Of a stretch of 64,000 bases of DNA, positions 43,700 through 52,681 are shown in pieces; position 1 is the stretch's first letter, and each line of letters opens with the position of its first letter. A model generated the notes under the pieces. The model searched no databases and had not been told where the DNA came from. It worked only from the letters and a program-made list of their open reading frames with translations. The DNA lies in contig NZ_VOBC01000001.1 in assembly GCF_008369195.1 (NCBI RefSeq), forward strand, positions 1,550,001 to 1,614,000, written 5' to 3'. The stretch is from Sporosarcina sp. ANT_H38 (GTDB lineage Bacteria; Bacillota; Bacilli; Bacillales_A; Planococcaceae). The translations under genes and the position numbers were made by a program.

Positions 43700-44288
43700 A
43701 GGCTTTCATAAAAGTAACTGTGTTCTCTGCTAGATTATACAGTACCCATTCTCGATCACTGACGACCGCTCCGACATTGATGAGAACTTTTTCACCACTT
43801 ACATCATAGGGAATTCCAAATCTAATCTCTTCATTAATACCATTTTTGGACAGCCCGGACATATGACTATGGCCATAAAACACAGGGGATTCATTCACCT
43901 CCGCATGTATTAGTGCCCACGGTTCCCCTCCCCATTCCCACTGATGACCATGGATGATTTTAGCAGTGGCGATGTTAACTGTTTCAGGCATCCTATCCAG
44001 TTTTCCTCGAAGCAAATCATCCGTTTCCGTGATCATCAAAATCCGGTCTTCTTGATTGCCACTAACCGATTGAAATGTTAACAGTTCAACAAACCCTTCT
44101 GGAATGATCATAACGTCTGCGAGATTTACAAATTTCTTGTCCGTAATCTTTTTTTTACTGATTGTGCATTCGAACAAATCTCCCGTCCCTACACGGATTG
44201 CTTCTGGAAATTTCTCGTTAATATCTGCGAGTACTTTTTCTAAATCCTCTTTAGAGGAATGTATGTCTCCTAGCAGTGCATAATACAT
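43698..44288 (-). CDS. Metallophosphoesterase
   Basis: 196 residues with most calcineurin-type motifs: GDIHSS (about 7-12), GTGDLFE (about 34-40), HGHQW and YGHSHMSG. The usual GNHD/GNHE motif reads SGNQEDR, with Gln in place of the catalytic His, which may reduce or alter activity. GGAGGCAATAAAA precedes the ATG. Third gene after dynA and the sulfurtransferase. The stop codon abuts an intergenic repeat. Confidence 0.82.
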   Translation of the reverse strand: MYYALLGDIHSSKEDLEKVLADINEKFPEAIRVGTGDLFECTISKKKITDKKFVNLADVMIIPEGFVELLTFQSVSGNQEDRILMITETDDLLRGKLDRMPETVNIATAKIIHGHQWEWGGEPWALIHAEVNESPVFYGHSHMSGLSKNGINEEIRFGIPYDVSGEKVLINVGAVVSDREWVLYNLAENTVTFMKA

Positions 44289-44324
44289 TTTTATTGCCTC
44301 CTAAATGTTGTGCTAATGGGGTGA

Positions 44325-45146
44325 TTAGTCTTTCTCGACTTTAACCCCATCTTTTGAAATCCAGTCGCTATAACTTCCGACATACAAGCGTGTACTTTCA
44401 TAGCCATTGTGCTTAAGCATCGCGTAAAGTGGCGCCGCCGTCACACCGCTTCCACAATAGACCGTTACCTCTTCTGCGGGATTAACAACATCGCGCAATT
44501 GCTCTTTGACGACCTCATCCAAATTGAAGACACCTTCTTTTTTCAGACGTTCCCAGTCAAAATTTAGTGCTCCAGGAATCCGGCCTGCAATCGGATCGAG
44601 TGGTTCTGTTTCCCCACGGTACCGTTCCACTGAGCGGGCGTCTAAAAGGATGCTTGCTGTTTCTCCAGCGACAGTATCTTCAACGAATTGTCTCGGTGCA
44701 TAGATTTTTTCATTCCACTCAGGTGATACTGAAGTTCTAAGCGGTTGTGGCTTTTCACCGTTCACAGGAACACCAGTTTCTTTAATTTTGCCGAATCCCT
44801 CATGCGCAATAAACGAATTTTCAAATCCAGCATACTGCAATAACCACCACGCCCGTGCTGCAAATGGACTGCCACCATCATCATAAACGACTAGTTGGTC
44901 ATCGAGTGAGAGTCCGCTGTTTCTGAAAAGTTCCGTCAATGCTTCCTTAGCCGGGATAGGATGCCTACCTTGTGATTTGGTCATATCAGACAAATCATGG
45001 TCCAAATTCCAGTAAACGGCACCTGTTACATGACTTTCCTCATATTTCCGCTGACCTTCCCCCGCGTCTTGCAATGAAAAACGAGCATCAATCCATTTTG
45101 TTTTATCAAAATCAATGTCTTTTACTGAAACAAATACCTTTGCCAC
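44325..45146 (-). CDS. Sulfurtransferase, two rhodanese domains
   Basis: 273-residue thiosulfate/3-mercaptopyruvate sulfurtransferase. N-terminal inactive rhodanese domain (about 5-130, WIDARFSLQD and YDDGGSPFAARAWW) and C-terminal active domain with the persulfide cysteine loop VYCGSGVTAAP (about 231-241). The start is a GTG directly after the dynA stop (TGAGTG) with GGAGGAGTT upstream, so translation is coupled to dynA. The enzyme type (thiosulfate or mercaptopyruvate) cannot be settled from the loop alone. Confidence 0.92.
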   Translation of the reverse strand: MAKVFVSVKDIDFDKTKWIDARFSLQDAGEGQRKYEESHVTGAVYWNLDHDLSDMTKSQGRHPIPAKEALTELFRNSGLSLDDQLVVYDDGGSPFAARAWWLLQYAGFENSFIAHEGFGKIKETGVPVNGEKPQPLRTSVSPEWNEKIYAPRQFVEDTVAGETASILLDARSVERYRGETEPLDPIAGRIPGALNFDWERLKKEGVFNLDEVVKEQLRDVVNPAEEVTVYCGSGVTAAPLYAMLKHNGYESTRLYVGSYSDWISKDGVKVEKD

Positions 45147-48100
45147 TCAAACCAACTCCTCCGCTTGTAATTGGTCGTACACCTTGCGCCAAACTCCAAG
45201 TTGCTCTGTTCCTTGAAGAAGTGTTCGTTCTGAAGCAATCTGATTTAGACTTTCTTTCAACAAGTGCTGTCTTAGTCCTTCTGCTTCACTATCAATCCAT
45301 TGATCGGCCCACTTTTCAAGGAGTTCTTTCTCTTTACCTAGATAAGTCGATGCGTCTTGCTTCAATAATTCTTCAAGTCGGGCTTTTAACACATCCCGCT
45401 CTCCCTTTTCGAAGAATGCTTTTTGATTTTTAAACAGTCTGTTAACACTACCGTAATTGCTCGGATCAGCGTATGGAGTTCCGAAAGACAACATATCAGC
45501 ATCTTGAGATTCGTAAGGTGAAAGTGCGATTGAACTATCCCTTTCCTTCAACCCTAAAGTTTCTAATCGCTGTCGATTGTTCAACTGTTTTTTCATAAAG
45601 TTCAGCATCCGTAAGTTCGTCACTTTGAGCTCTTGAGTCAAATCGAATCCGATCATCTGTACAGTTTCAGCGAGTGCACCTTTCAATGCCCGGTCTGCTG
45701 AATTATTGACGAAGACAGACGGGTTGTATGCCTCTTTGAAGAAATCGCCGAAACGTAAAAATACACGTTGTAAAATGTAATAAACCAGTTCACTTAATTC
45801 ATCGTGTGTCGCTTTTGTGAGCACTTGCGTAAAGTTATGTGCGAAATGTTGACGCACTTCCCCTTCAAGTTTGTTCAATTCGTTCAATCTTTCTGCCTTA
45901 CGTGTTCGATTGGTTTCTGTTCGGGTAATAAGTGAAGAAAGTCGTTCAATTGTTTTTAACGCCTCTTCTTCGAGTGCCTGAACAGCGAGTCCTTTCAGAT
46001 CATGCTCAAGGAAATGATGGAATTCTTCTTCAAAAGGTGCCATAAACGGATCCAACCGATTACCTATTTTTGCCTCGAGTGCCTGTAAACTTGAAATCCC
46101 ATGAACTCTAGGATTGCGGATGCCAAATTTCCGAAGTTCATCTCCGACAAATGTTTTGACAGCATCCGCCTCTTCCTCATCAGAAGCAAGATCAATTGCA
46201 TTGACGACAAAAAACATCTTATCAAGCTCGAATGCATCCTTAACCCGCCCAAGCTGAACAAGGAACTCCCTGTCTGCCCTCGCGAATGCATGATTGTAAT
46301 ACGTGATAAAAAGAATCGCATCGGCATTTCTGATATATTCAAACGCGACATCGGTATGACGTGCATTAATGGAGTCAGCACCCGGTGTATCAACGAGGGT
46401 GATCCCTTTTCTAGTTAGTGCGCAATCGTAGTAGAAGTCGATTGACTCGACGAAACAGCTTCGATCTTCTTCTGCAACAAATTTAATAAATTCTTCCTGC
46501 TTAACCTTGATAATTGTACCGAGCGCTTCACGATAAAAAGGATATCCTCTTTTAAATGCAGCAATAAATGCTTTATGAATATGGAGGCTTTCATCCGTCA
46601 ATTCTGCATGAAGTGCATCATCTGCTTGTTGGAAAGCGTCAGACAATGATGTCACAACGACACCCAGTGCTTCAAATGAACGGACAACATCTTCCACCAT
46701 CCGTTCTTCTGTCTTCAATAGAATGTCGGCTGTTTTATCTTCTTTCCCTACCGAAATTGGACGTATCCGATTGATGGCCGCAGTCGTTGGATTTGGAGAA
46801 ACCGGTAAGACATTTTCACCAATTAACGCATTGGAAAAAGATGATTTCCCTGCACTGAACGCTCCGAATAATGCAACTGTGAATTCTTGTCCATCAAGTC
46901 GGCCAGCTTTTTTTCGAAGGTAGTCGGCTGTTTCTAGAAAACCTGGAATCGCTTCAACCGAATTCGCGATATGAATTGCCTTCTTAACCACTGATTTCGA
47001 ATCTGAAGTAATTAGTTCTGGCTGAACTTGTTCAATTTCCACAGCGGTATCTGGATTTCTCTCTGGGCTAAGTACTTCTTCCGTTTCTTTAAATTCAACA
47101 AGTGGTATCGTTTTCTGTACTTTCCACTGTTGAAGAAGTGCATCGACTTGCGTCGTCGAACCAACAATTTCATTTTCAAGATTTGCCAATAGTACTTCCA
47201 CCTCAGCAACTTGTTGGATTGCATGCAATTTCTCATCCAATCGGTACACTTTTTGCTCAAGAATACCAGTGTTGTTATTCCCTGCTGCTAATGCAATTTG
47301 GGACATCGAATGTTTCCAACCCTCGGTCATTCGCCGAAATGCAGCTAAAATCGTTGTTCTCATGCGTTCAGAATAGTTGAGAACAGTGTCGCCAGTTATG
47401 ACATCAGATACATTGAATTCTTTTTCTATATCAGAAAATGGTATTGTTAAATTGATTTCATCAATCGCGAGTGATTGCTCATCCGTTAAGATGCCCGCTT
47501 CTTTAAGCGATTTTTTCATAAGTGTCTTCAGATGGACCTCAATTTGAGCATGCACAAGTTTACCCATATTGTCAGCAAGCGCTTCTTTCCTCCGTGCCTT
47601 TTCTTCTGCCGTCTTTTTCGCACCAAACAGAAGTCCAACTTTAAATCTGGACGTCAATGATTCTAAATAGTTTTTCAGCAATTCACGTGTTTCATATGGT
47701 GTAATTGCAGCACTCTGCAATAGGTCATTTCGTTCCTTTTCAAATGTTGAAGAAAACGTATCGCCCGAGAGAAGCTTCAACATTTTTTTGGATTCTAAAG
47801 CCTCTTCTTTTAGTTCATCTTGCTTAGTCCATTCATCTCCTGAAACAATTTCGGAGAACGTATTTTTTCGTTCCACAATTTCGTCTGCTAAATATTGACT
47901 ATGCTCATCTTTCAGTTTCACTAAAGTCTGCTTAGCATTGTCGATGAATCGCTCTTGCCAATTTTCCATTGAACCATCAACGATCGCTTTGACGTCACTA
48001 AAATCATTATGCGGATGCATTAAATCCTTTAATGAAGTATAAAAAATCCCTTTTGGTTCGACACCCCATACTTTAAAAGAATCCTCAACCGACTTTTGGA

Positions 48101-48737
48101 AATCTACAAACGGCAACTCACTGTCACGGTGTTTATCAATTTGATTGATAATCAAATAAACGTTGTCATTGTAACGCATCAATTCTTTCGTGAAACGGAA
48201 ATTCATTTCCGATTGCACATGATTATAATCCATTGTATAAAAAACGAGATCAGCAAGATGGAGCGCGGATTCTGTCGAAAGTCGGTGAGCATCGTCTGTT
48301 GAATCCACACCTGGCGTATCCATAACGGTGATTCCCTCTGGTAACTGGGATTCTGTATGACCGATTTCAACGAGTGAAACTGCAGCCCCGTCCTTACTGA
48401 ACGACTTGACTGCAGCCGGAAATCCGTGCCCACCGTATCTTACTGCTGTACCGTCCGTATGATGGATAATAGCAAAATCTGATTCAGTTTTTCGTACTTT
48501 TACAATGTTAGCACTCGTAGGTATCGGGCTTGACGGCAGCAAGTCATGACCTGTCAATGCATTAATCATCGAAGATTTCCCAGCAGAAAAATGACCTGCA
48601 AATCCGATTGTATATTCCTTGTCTATCAGTTTTTTGGCAAATAACGCCGTTTTCTTAAAGCGGTCTTCATCATCATTTTTTTCAAAAATCAGGCTATATG
48701 TAGCGGCTTGTTGTAATAAATTATCTAATTCTGGCAT
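45147..48737 (-). CDS. dynA: Double dynamin-like GTPase DynA
   Basis: 1196 residues (B. subtilis DynA is about the same length), made of two fused dynamin-like halves. Each has a GTPase P-loop: GHFSAGKSSMINAL near residue 50 and GAFSAGKSSFSNAL near residue 622; switch/G3 motifs MDTPGVDS and VDTPGADS; and long helical stalks with hydrophobic paddle segments in between. It tethers and fuses membranes in trans and protects against phage and pore-forming agents in B. subtilis. The ATG at 48735-48737 is chosen; the frame reaches 48806. First gene of a three-gene unit with the sulfurtransferase and phosphoesterase. Confidence 0.93.
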   Translation of the reverse strand: MPELDNLLQQAATYSLIFEKNDDEDRFKKTALFAKKLIDKEYTIGFAGHFSAGKSSMINALTGHDLLPSSPIPTSANIVKVRKTESDFAIIHHTDGTAVRYGGHGFPAAVKSFSKDGAAVSLVEIGHTESQLPEGITVMDTPGVDSTDDAHRLSTESALHLADLVFYTMDYNHVQSEMNFRFTKELMRYNDNVYLIINQIDKHRDSELPFVDFQKSVEDSFKVWGVEPKGIFYTSLKDLMHPHNDFSDVKAIVDGSMENWQERFIDNAKQTLVKLKDEHSQYLADEIVERKNTFSEIVSGDEWTKQDELKEEALESKKMLKLLSGDTFSSTFEKERNDLLQSAAITPYETRELLKNYLESLTSRFKVGLLFGAKKTAEEKARRKEALADNMGKLVHAQIEVHLKTLMKKSLKEAGILTDEQSLAIDEINLTIPFSDIEKEFNVSDVITGDTVLNYSERMRTTILAAFRRMTEGWKHSMSQIALAAGNNNTGILEQKVYRLDEKLHAIQQVAEVEVLLANLENEIVGSTTQVDALLQQWKVQKTIPLVEFKETEEVLSPERNPDTAVEIEQVQPELITSDSKSVVKKAIHIANSVEAIPGFLETADYLRKKAGRLDGQEFTVALFGAFSAGKSSFSNALIGENVLPVSPNPTTAAINRIRPISVGKEDKTADILLKTEERMVEDVVRSFEALGVVVTSLSDAFQQADDALHAELTDESLHIHKAFIAAFKRGYPFYREALGTIIKVKQEEFIKFVAEEDRSCFVESIDFYYDCALTRKGITLVDTPGADSINARHTDVAFEYIRNADAILFITYYNHAFARADREFLVQLGRVKDAFELDKMFFVVNAIDLASDEEEADAVKTFVGDELRKFGIRNPRVHGISSLQALEAKIGNRLDPFMAPFEEEFHHFLEHDLKGLAVQALEEEALKTIERLSSLITRTETNRTRKAERLNELNKLEGEVRQHFAHNFTQVLTKATHDELSELVYYILQRVFLRFGDFFKEAYNPSVFVNNSADRALKGALAETVQMIGFDLTQELKVTNLRMLNFMKKQLNNRQRLETLGLKERDSSIALSPYESQDADMLSFGTPYADPSNYGSVNRLFKNQKAFFEKGERDVLKARLEELLKQDASTYLGKEKELLEKWADQWIDSEAEGLRQHLLKESLNQIASERTLLQGTEQLGVWRKVYDQLQAEELV

Positions 48738-48834
48738 TTTTCTTTCGATCCCTTCGTCAATTACTCTTTTTATCATACCATTTATCGGTGTTCGTATTAT
48801 CAACAAATTTTTTTACGCATGTTTTGTCGTTTTT

Positions 48835-48864
48835 TGTTTATTCTACCTTTCGTCATGATATAAT
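48835..48864 (+). promoter_or_regulatory. Probable promoter of the CheX-like gene
   Basis: TTGTTT (48835-48840), 18-bp spacer, TATAAT (48859-48864). Confidence 0.4.
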
Positions 48865-48900
48865 TGACCTATCGTTATATTTCAGAAAGGCGGAAGCAAA

Positions 48901-49356
48901 ATGAGCACATCGAAGAATGTACAAATGATTTTAAATGGGACAATATCTTCACTGACAACTGTTATTCCCGTCAAATTGGACGTCCTTGCTCCGTCGATTA
49001 CAGTTCAACCATATGAACAAAAAGAGATTAGCGTCTTAATTGGACTCGTCGGTGGCATAAAAGGACGACTTATCATTGATGCATCTATAGACGCCATCAA
49101 TACAATTGGGCAAGCAATGTTCGGTATGTCAATTGAAGGCGAAATGATTGAATCTTTCACAGGGGAACTCGGTAATATGGTTGCTGGAAACTTATGTACT
49201 GTACTAGAAAAGGATGGCCTTATCCTTGATATATCCCCTCCGACTGTAATGACAGGCGCGACGAAATTTTACGGTTTCAAACAGGCATTTAAGTTACCTG
49301 TCAAGATCGAGGGCAGCGGAATGTTAACCGTTCTGTTAACGATTGATGAGAATTAA
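48901..49356 (+). CDS. CheX-like chemotaxis phosphatase family protein
   Basis: 151 residues of the CheC/CheX/FliY class: single active-site helix ESFTGELGNMVAGN (E and N of the ExxN signature, about 80-93), surrounded by paired strands. CheX dephosphorylates CheY-P. No other chemotaxis gene is nearby, so this may be a stand-alone phosphatase for a CheY-like receiver elsewhere. Own promoter and shared terminator. Confidence 0.82.
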   Translation: MSTSKNVQMILNGTISSLTTVIPVKLDVLAPSITVQPYEQKEISVLIGLVGGIKGRLIIDASIDAINTIGQAMFGMSIEGEMIESFTGELGNMVAGNLCTVLEKDGLILDISPPTVMTGATKFYGFKQAFKLPVKIEGSGMLTVLLTIDEN

Positions 49357-49364
49357 AGATCACT

Positions 49365-49412
49365 AAAAACAGTCCCCTCCCTAGATTATTTTGGGTTCAA
49401 GGGACTGTTTTT
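49365..49412. terminator. Bidirectional terminator between CheX-like gene and ypwA
   Basis: AAAAACAGTCCC (49365-49376) pairs with GGGACTGTTTTT (49401-49412). Confidence 0.75.
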
Positions 49413-49416
49413 ACTT

Positions 49417-50922
49417 TTATAAGCTATATAATTTTGTGTATTTTTCAGACAAGTAATCCGCTAAGTATTTTGCGTTCAATCCTTCACCTGTCGTGTCATT
49501 GATAATTTCAAGCGGCTGTTTCATCTTACCGTATTTATGAACATGCTCCGTTAACCAGTCAAGAATAGGTCCAAAATCACCATTCCCACAAAGTTCATCG
49601 AAATTAGGTAGGTCCTTCAACATCGCTACTTTCAATTGAGCCGCATACATATAGCCAAGTGCGTATGACGGGAAATAACCGAAGGATCCCCCAGCCCAGT
49701 GAACGTCTTGTAAAACACCTTCACTGTTATTTTTTGGACGGACGCCGAGGTACTCCTCATATTTATCATTCCAAATTTGCGGCAGGTCTTTGACTTCGTA
49801 ATCGCCATTAAAAATCCCTTTTTCGATTTCATAACGAATCATAATGTGTAGCGGATACGTCAGTTCATCTGCTTCAATCCGTATAAGTGATGGTTTTGAT
49901 ACATTGATGGCACGCAGAAAATCTTCAAGCGCTACGTCTTCAAATTGTTCAGGTGATTGGCTCTTTAATAAATCAAAATTGTACGTCCAAAAGTTTTCAT
50001 TATGTCCGACAAACTGTTCATAGAATAATGACTGCGATTCATGAATCCCCATTGAAGTACCTTCTGCAATTGGCAATCCTTCAAGTTCTAAATCAATATT
50101 TTGATCGTAAAGCGCATGTCCACATTCATGAATTGTTCCAAAAATGGCAGAACGGAAATCATTTTCATCGTATTTCGTCGTAATCCGAACGTCGCCAATA
50201 TTGATGGCTGTTTCAAATGGATGTACGGTTTCATCCAAACGCCCTGCGTTGAAATCATAACCAAGTTGCGTCAATATAGCATGACTAAATGCTTTCTGAT
50301 TTTCTTTTGGAAATTGTTTGAATAAAAATGATGTATCAGGTTGGTTGCCTGATTCAGAAATTTTCTTCACGAGCGGCACGATTGTCTCCTTCAATTGGCC
50401 GAAAACTTCATCAATGATATCTGTTGTCATCCCCGGTTCGTATTGATTGAGCAATGTATTATAAGCGTTACCATCTTTCACGCCCCAATAGCCAATGAAC
50501 TTTTTAGTCGTGGCAACAATTTTCTCAAGATACGGAAGGAACATATCAAAGTCAGCTTGTTCTTTTGCTTCCTCCCATGCGGATTCCGATTGAGAAGTTA
50601 GGACGACAAATTCACGATATTCCTCAGCCGGAATTTTCCCACTTAAGTCATATTCCTTTTTCACTTCTTCAACTGTTTTCAACAAAATCGGGTTAAGTGT
50701 GTCTTTCCTATTACCAAGTTCCTCGAGATAGCCCCCCATTTCCTCAGAAACACTCATCTTAAATAGCTCTGTCGATAATGTACCAACTGCTTCCGATCTT
50801 GCTGGAATGCCTTTTTTAGGTGCGCCCGTACGCATATCCCAATACATAATTGAAACGGCTTCTGAGTATGCACTCATCTTTTTTAGCAAAGCTACGAATT
50901 TTTCTTCAGTTGACAAATCCAT
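49417..50922 (-). CDS. ypwA: M32 metallocarboxypeptidase (carboxypeptidase Taq family, YpwA)
   Basis: Zinc carboxypeptidase of 501 residues, helical throughout, with the zinc motif HECGHALYDQ (HExxH, about 266-275) and the downstream glutamate in GIHESQSLFYEQ. Also typical are the ARSEAVGTLS start region and the DELTYPLHIMIRYEIE segment. The annotated ATG lies only one base after GGGGG; the TTG two codons later (50914-50916) has ideal spacing and may be the true start. Same neighbourhood as in B. subtilis. Confidence 0.93.
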   Translation of the reverse strand: MDLSTEEKFVALLKKMSAYSEAVSIMYWDMRTGAPKKGIPARSEAVGTLSTELFKMSVSEEMGGYLEELGNRKDTLNPILLKTVEEVKKEYDLSGKIPAEEYREFVVLTSQSESAWEEAKEQADFDMFLPYLEKIVATTKKFIGYWGVKDGNAYNTLLNQYEPGMTTDIIDEVFGQLKETIVPLVKKISESGNQPDTSFLFKQFPKENQKAFSHAILTQLGYDFNAGRLDETVHPFETAINIGDVRITTKYDENDFRSAIFGTIHECGHALYDQNIDLELEGLPIAEGTSMGIHESQSLFYEQFVGHNENFWTYNFDLLKSQSPEQFEDVALEDFLRAINVSKPSLIRIEADELTYPLHIMIRYEIEKGIFNGDYEVKDLPQIWNDKYEEYLGVRPKNNSEGVLQDVHWAGGSFGYFPSYALGYMYAAQLKVAMLKDLPNFDELCGNGDFGPILDWLTEHVHKYGKMKQPLEIINDTTGEGLNAKYLADYLSEKYTKLYSL

Positions 50923-51043
50923 TCCCCCTTATTTCCTATACCGAACTCTATTTTAACATAATTCGGGCAACTCATATAGTCTCCTAATAGGAGGTTAGTT
51001 TTGTTTAGAGTATTAAATTACATCTAAATAATAATATCGTTTA

Positions 51044-51575
51044 CACTACTGATGATTAACTATTTATTTGAATTAAATACTGGTGAGAAAGGTTTGATAA
51101 CCTTCATTTTTACTGGACTATTTTCGGACCGCTTTTTTTATAATATAGGTTCAATGATTCCATTGAATACCGCTTAGGTGCTTAGGCGATGCCTCTCGCT
51201 ATCAGCCAGGTGTCCAGTTGTTGGACACTAGTAAGGTACCTACGCTAGTTTATATAACGTATTCAATACTTCACCATATATAGTGAAAAAGAGAAAAACA
51301 TAGAGAAAGCATCAGTCGCTAAAATTGCATCTTTGGCGGCTATTCTCCAGGTAAGAAGCTAGCTATTTTTTCGTCCTAATATGCTTCAGCACTTTGTATA
51401 ATTATGCATTTGGGGCGCGACCGATGAAGGACAACCATATGATTACCGAAAAAACTGTGTAGGGATCTCGCTAATCGTACTAGAAGCCATTTAATCTAAA
51501 AGTGCAACTATACAAGTAGTTATCAGTCGGTAATCAAGTTATGTACTAGTTAATTTTGGTTAATAAACAGACGTG
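51044..51575 (-). repeat. Mosaic intergenic repeat, copy B (outer module + core 1 + tail)
   Basis: Fills most of the 790-base gap before the DUF421 gene, in opposite orientation to copy A. Ends are imperfect inverted repeats: CACTACTGATGATTAAC (51044-51060) and GTTAATAAACAGACGTG (51559-51575), 13 of 17 matching. Read on the minus strand: outer module (51518 to about 51299), core 1 (about 51280-51143) with GTGTCCA-ACAAC-TGGACAC and TTCAATG-GAAT-CATTGAA hairpins, then tail (51133-51044). The outer module and tail match copy A; core 1 matches the stand-alone copy D at 62700-62867. No gene is seen in 50923-51716 otherwise. Confidence 0.75.
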
Positions 51576-51716
51576 ATTGATTAATGCATTATGAAAAAAA
51601 CTTCATGCGCATGGCTGAATCTATTTTTTGTACGACTCATTCATCCTCATAATTATTGGTTTTTAGGAAATAATAATTATGACAACAATGAGTCTAGAGA
51701 AGAGGTATGGATATAG

Positions 51717-52418
51717 ATGGATTTTTTTCATGGACAGGAATCACTCACAACTATTCAGTGGGTTCTACGTGCTATTATTTCTTATTTCTTCTTACTGTTC
51801 GCAGTCAAACTTATGGGACGGCGATCCATTGCTCAATTACGACTGCTCGATTTCACAATGGCTTTAATTCTGGGGAATATTCTTGCACACCCATTATCTG
51901 ATGAACAATTAGGTATGAAAGGGTCCTTAATTACGACAGGCGTATTGGTTTTTTTATATTCAATTGGTGTACTTGTAAGCTTGAAAGTGAACCTGTTTAA
52001 AAAATGGATAGAACCATCTCCTTTTCCCCTGATAAAAAACGGTGAAATCATGTATAAAGGATTAGGTAAAGCAAGAATCACTGTGGATCATCTATTGTCT
52101 GAAGCAAGAAAAGAAAAAATCGAAGAGGTCCACAAAATCGCTCTTGCTCTGTGGGAGCCGGATGGTACCATTTCATTTTTCTTATCTCCCCAACTACAAC
52201 CAGTAACACCTGAGGACATACAATTAATAACAAAACCATTTTCTATTCCTAGGATCATCATTAAAGAAAGAAAAATCGACTTGGATGAATTGCAAAAATC
52301 CGCTAAAGACACTACGTGGTTGAACAACAAATTAGAGCTAATGAATATGGACGTTCATGATATTTTATTGGCGACGCTGGATACTAACGATGATTTCAAA
52401 ATATATTTGTATAATTAA
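51717..52418 (+). CDS. DUF421 family membrane protein (YetF-like)
   Basis: 233 residues: three N-terminal membrane helices (about 15-35, 45-62, 72-92) with the family motif VKLMGRRSIAQLRLLDFTMALILGNILAHPLSD. A cytoplasmic region with LIKNGEIMYKGLGKARITVDHLLSEARKEKI follows, ending in a second small domain. Members in Bacillus are spore or envelope proteins of unknown activity. A weak GAAGAGG site lies 11 bases upstream of the ATG. Stands alone behind repeat copy B; the 260 bases after it show nothing but the next gene's terminator. Confidence 0.87.
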   Translation: MDFFHGQESLTTIQWVLRAIISYFFLLFAVKLMGRRSIAQLRLLDFTMALILGNILAHPLSDEQLGMKGSLITTGVLVFLYSIGVLVSLKVNLFKKWIEPSPFPLIKNGEIMYKGLGKARITVDHLLSEARKEKIEEVHKIALALWEPDGTISFFLSPQLQPVTPEDIQLITKPFSIPRIIIKERKIDLDELQKSAKDTTWLNNKLELMNMDVHDILLATLDTNDDFKIYLYN

Positions 52419-52639
52419 AATATGACTCACGGTGGAATCATCCAAAATACTAAACAACATTATTGCGAAATTTAACAATGATCCACCAGAGCAAAGCAAT
52501 ACTTCCCGCAAAGTTCACAACGTTATTTCAAACTCAACAAGGCAATTACGAAACTAAACAACGTTCACAAATATCCCATAATAAGGCCACACCCTTAAGT
52601 ACATTTCAGTTCTGAACTATATCGTTTCCTAAAAAGTAA

Positions 52640-52670
52640 AAAAAGGCTCTCCTGTTAATAGGAGAACCTT
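52640..52670 (-). terminator. Terminator after the DinG-family helicase gene
   Basis: AAGGCTCTCCT (52643-52653) pairs with AGGAGAACCTT (52660-52670, one mismatch); U-run on the minus strand. Confidence 0.75.
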
Positions 52671-52681
52671 ACACATCATAG

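Noticed and set aside
43523..43711. 62-codon plus-strand frame within the Bacillales-type repeat
   Set aside because: Consists almost entirely of palindromic repeat sequence.
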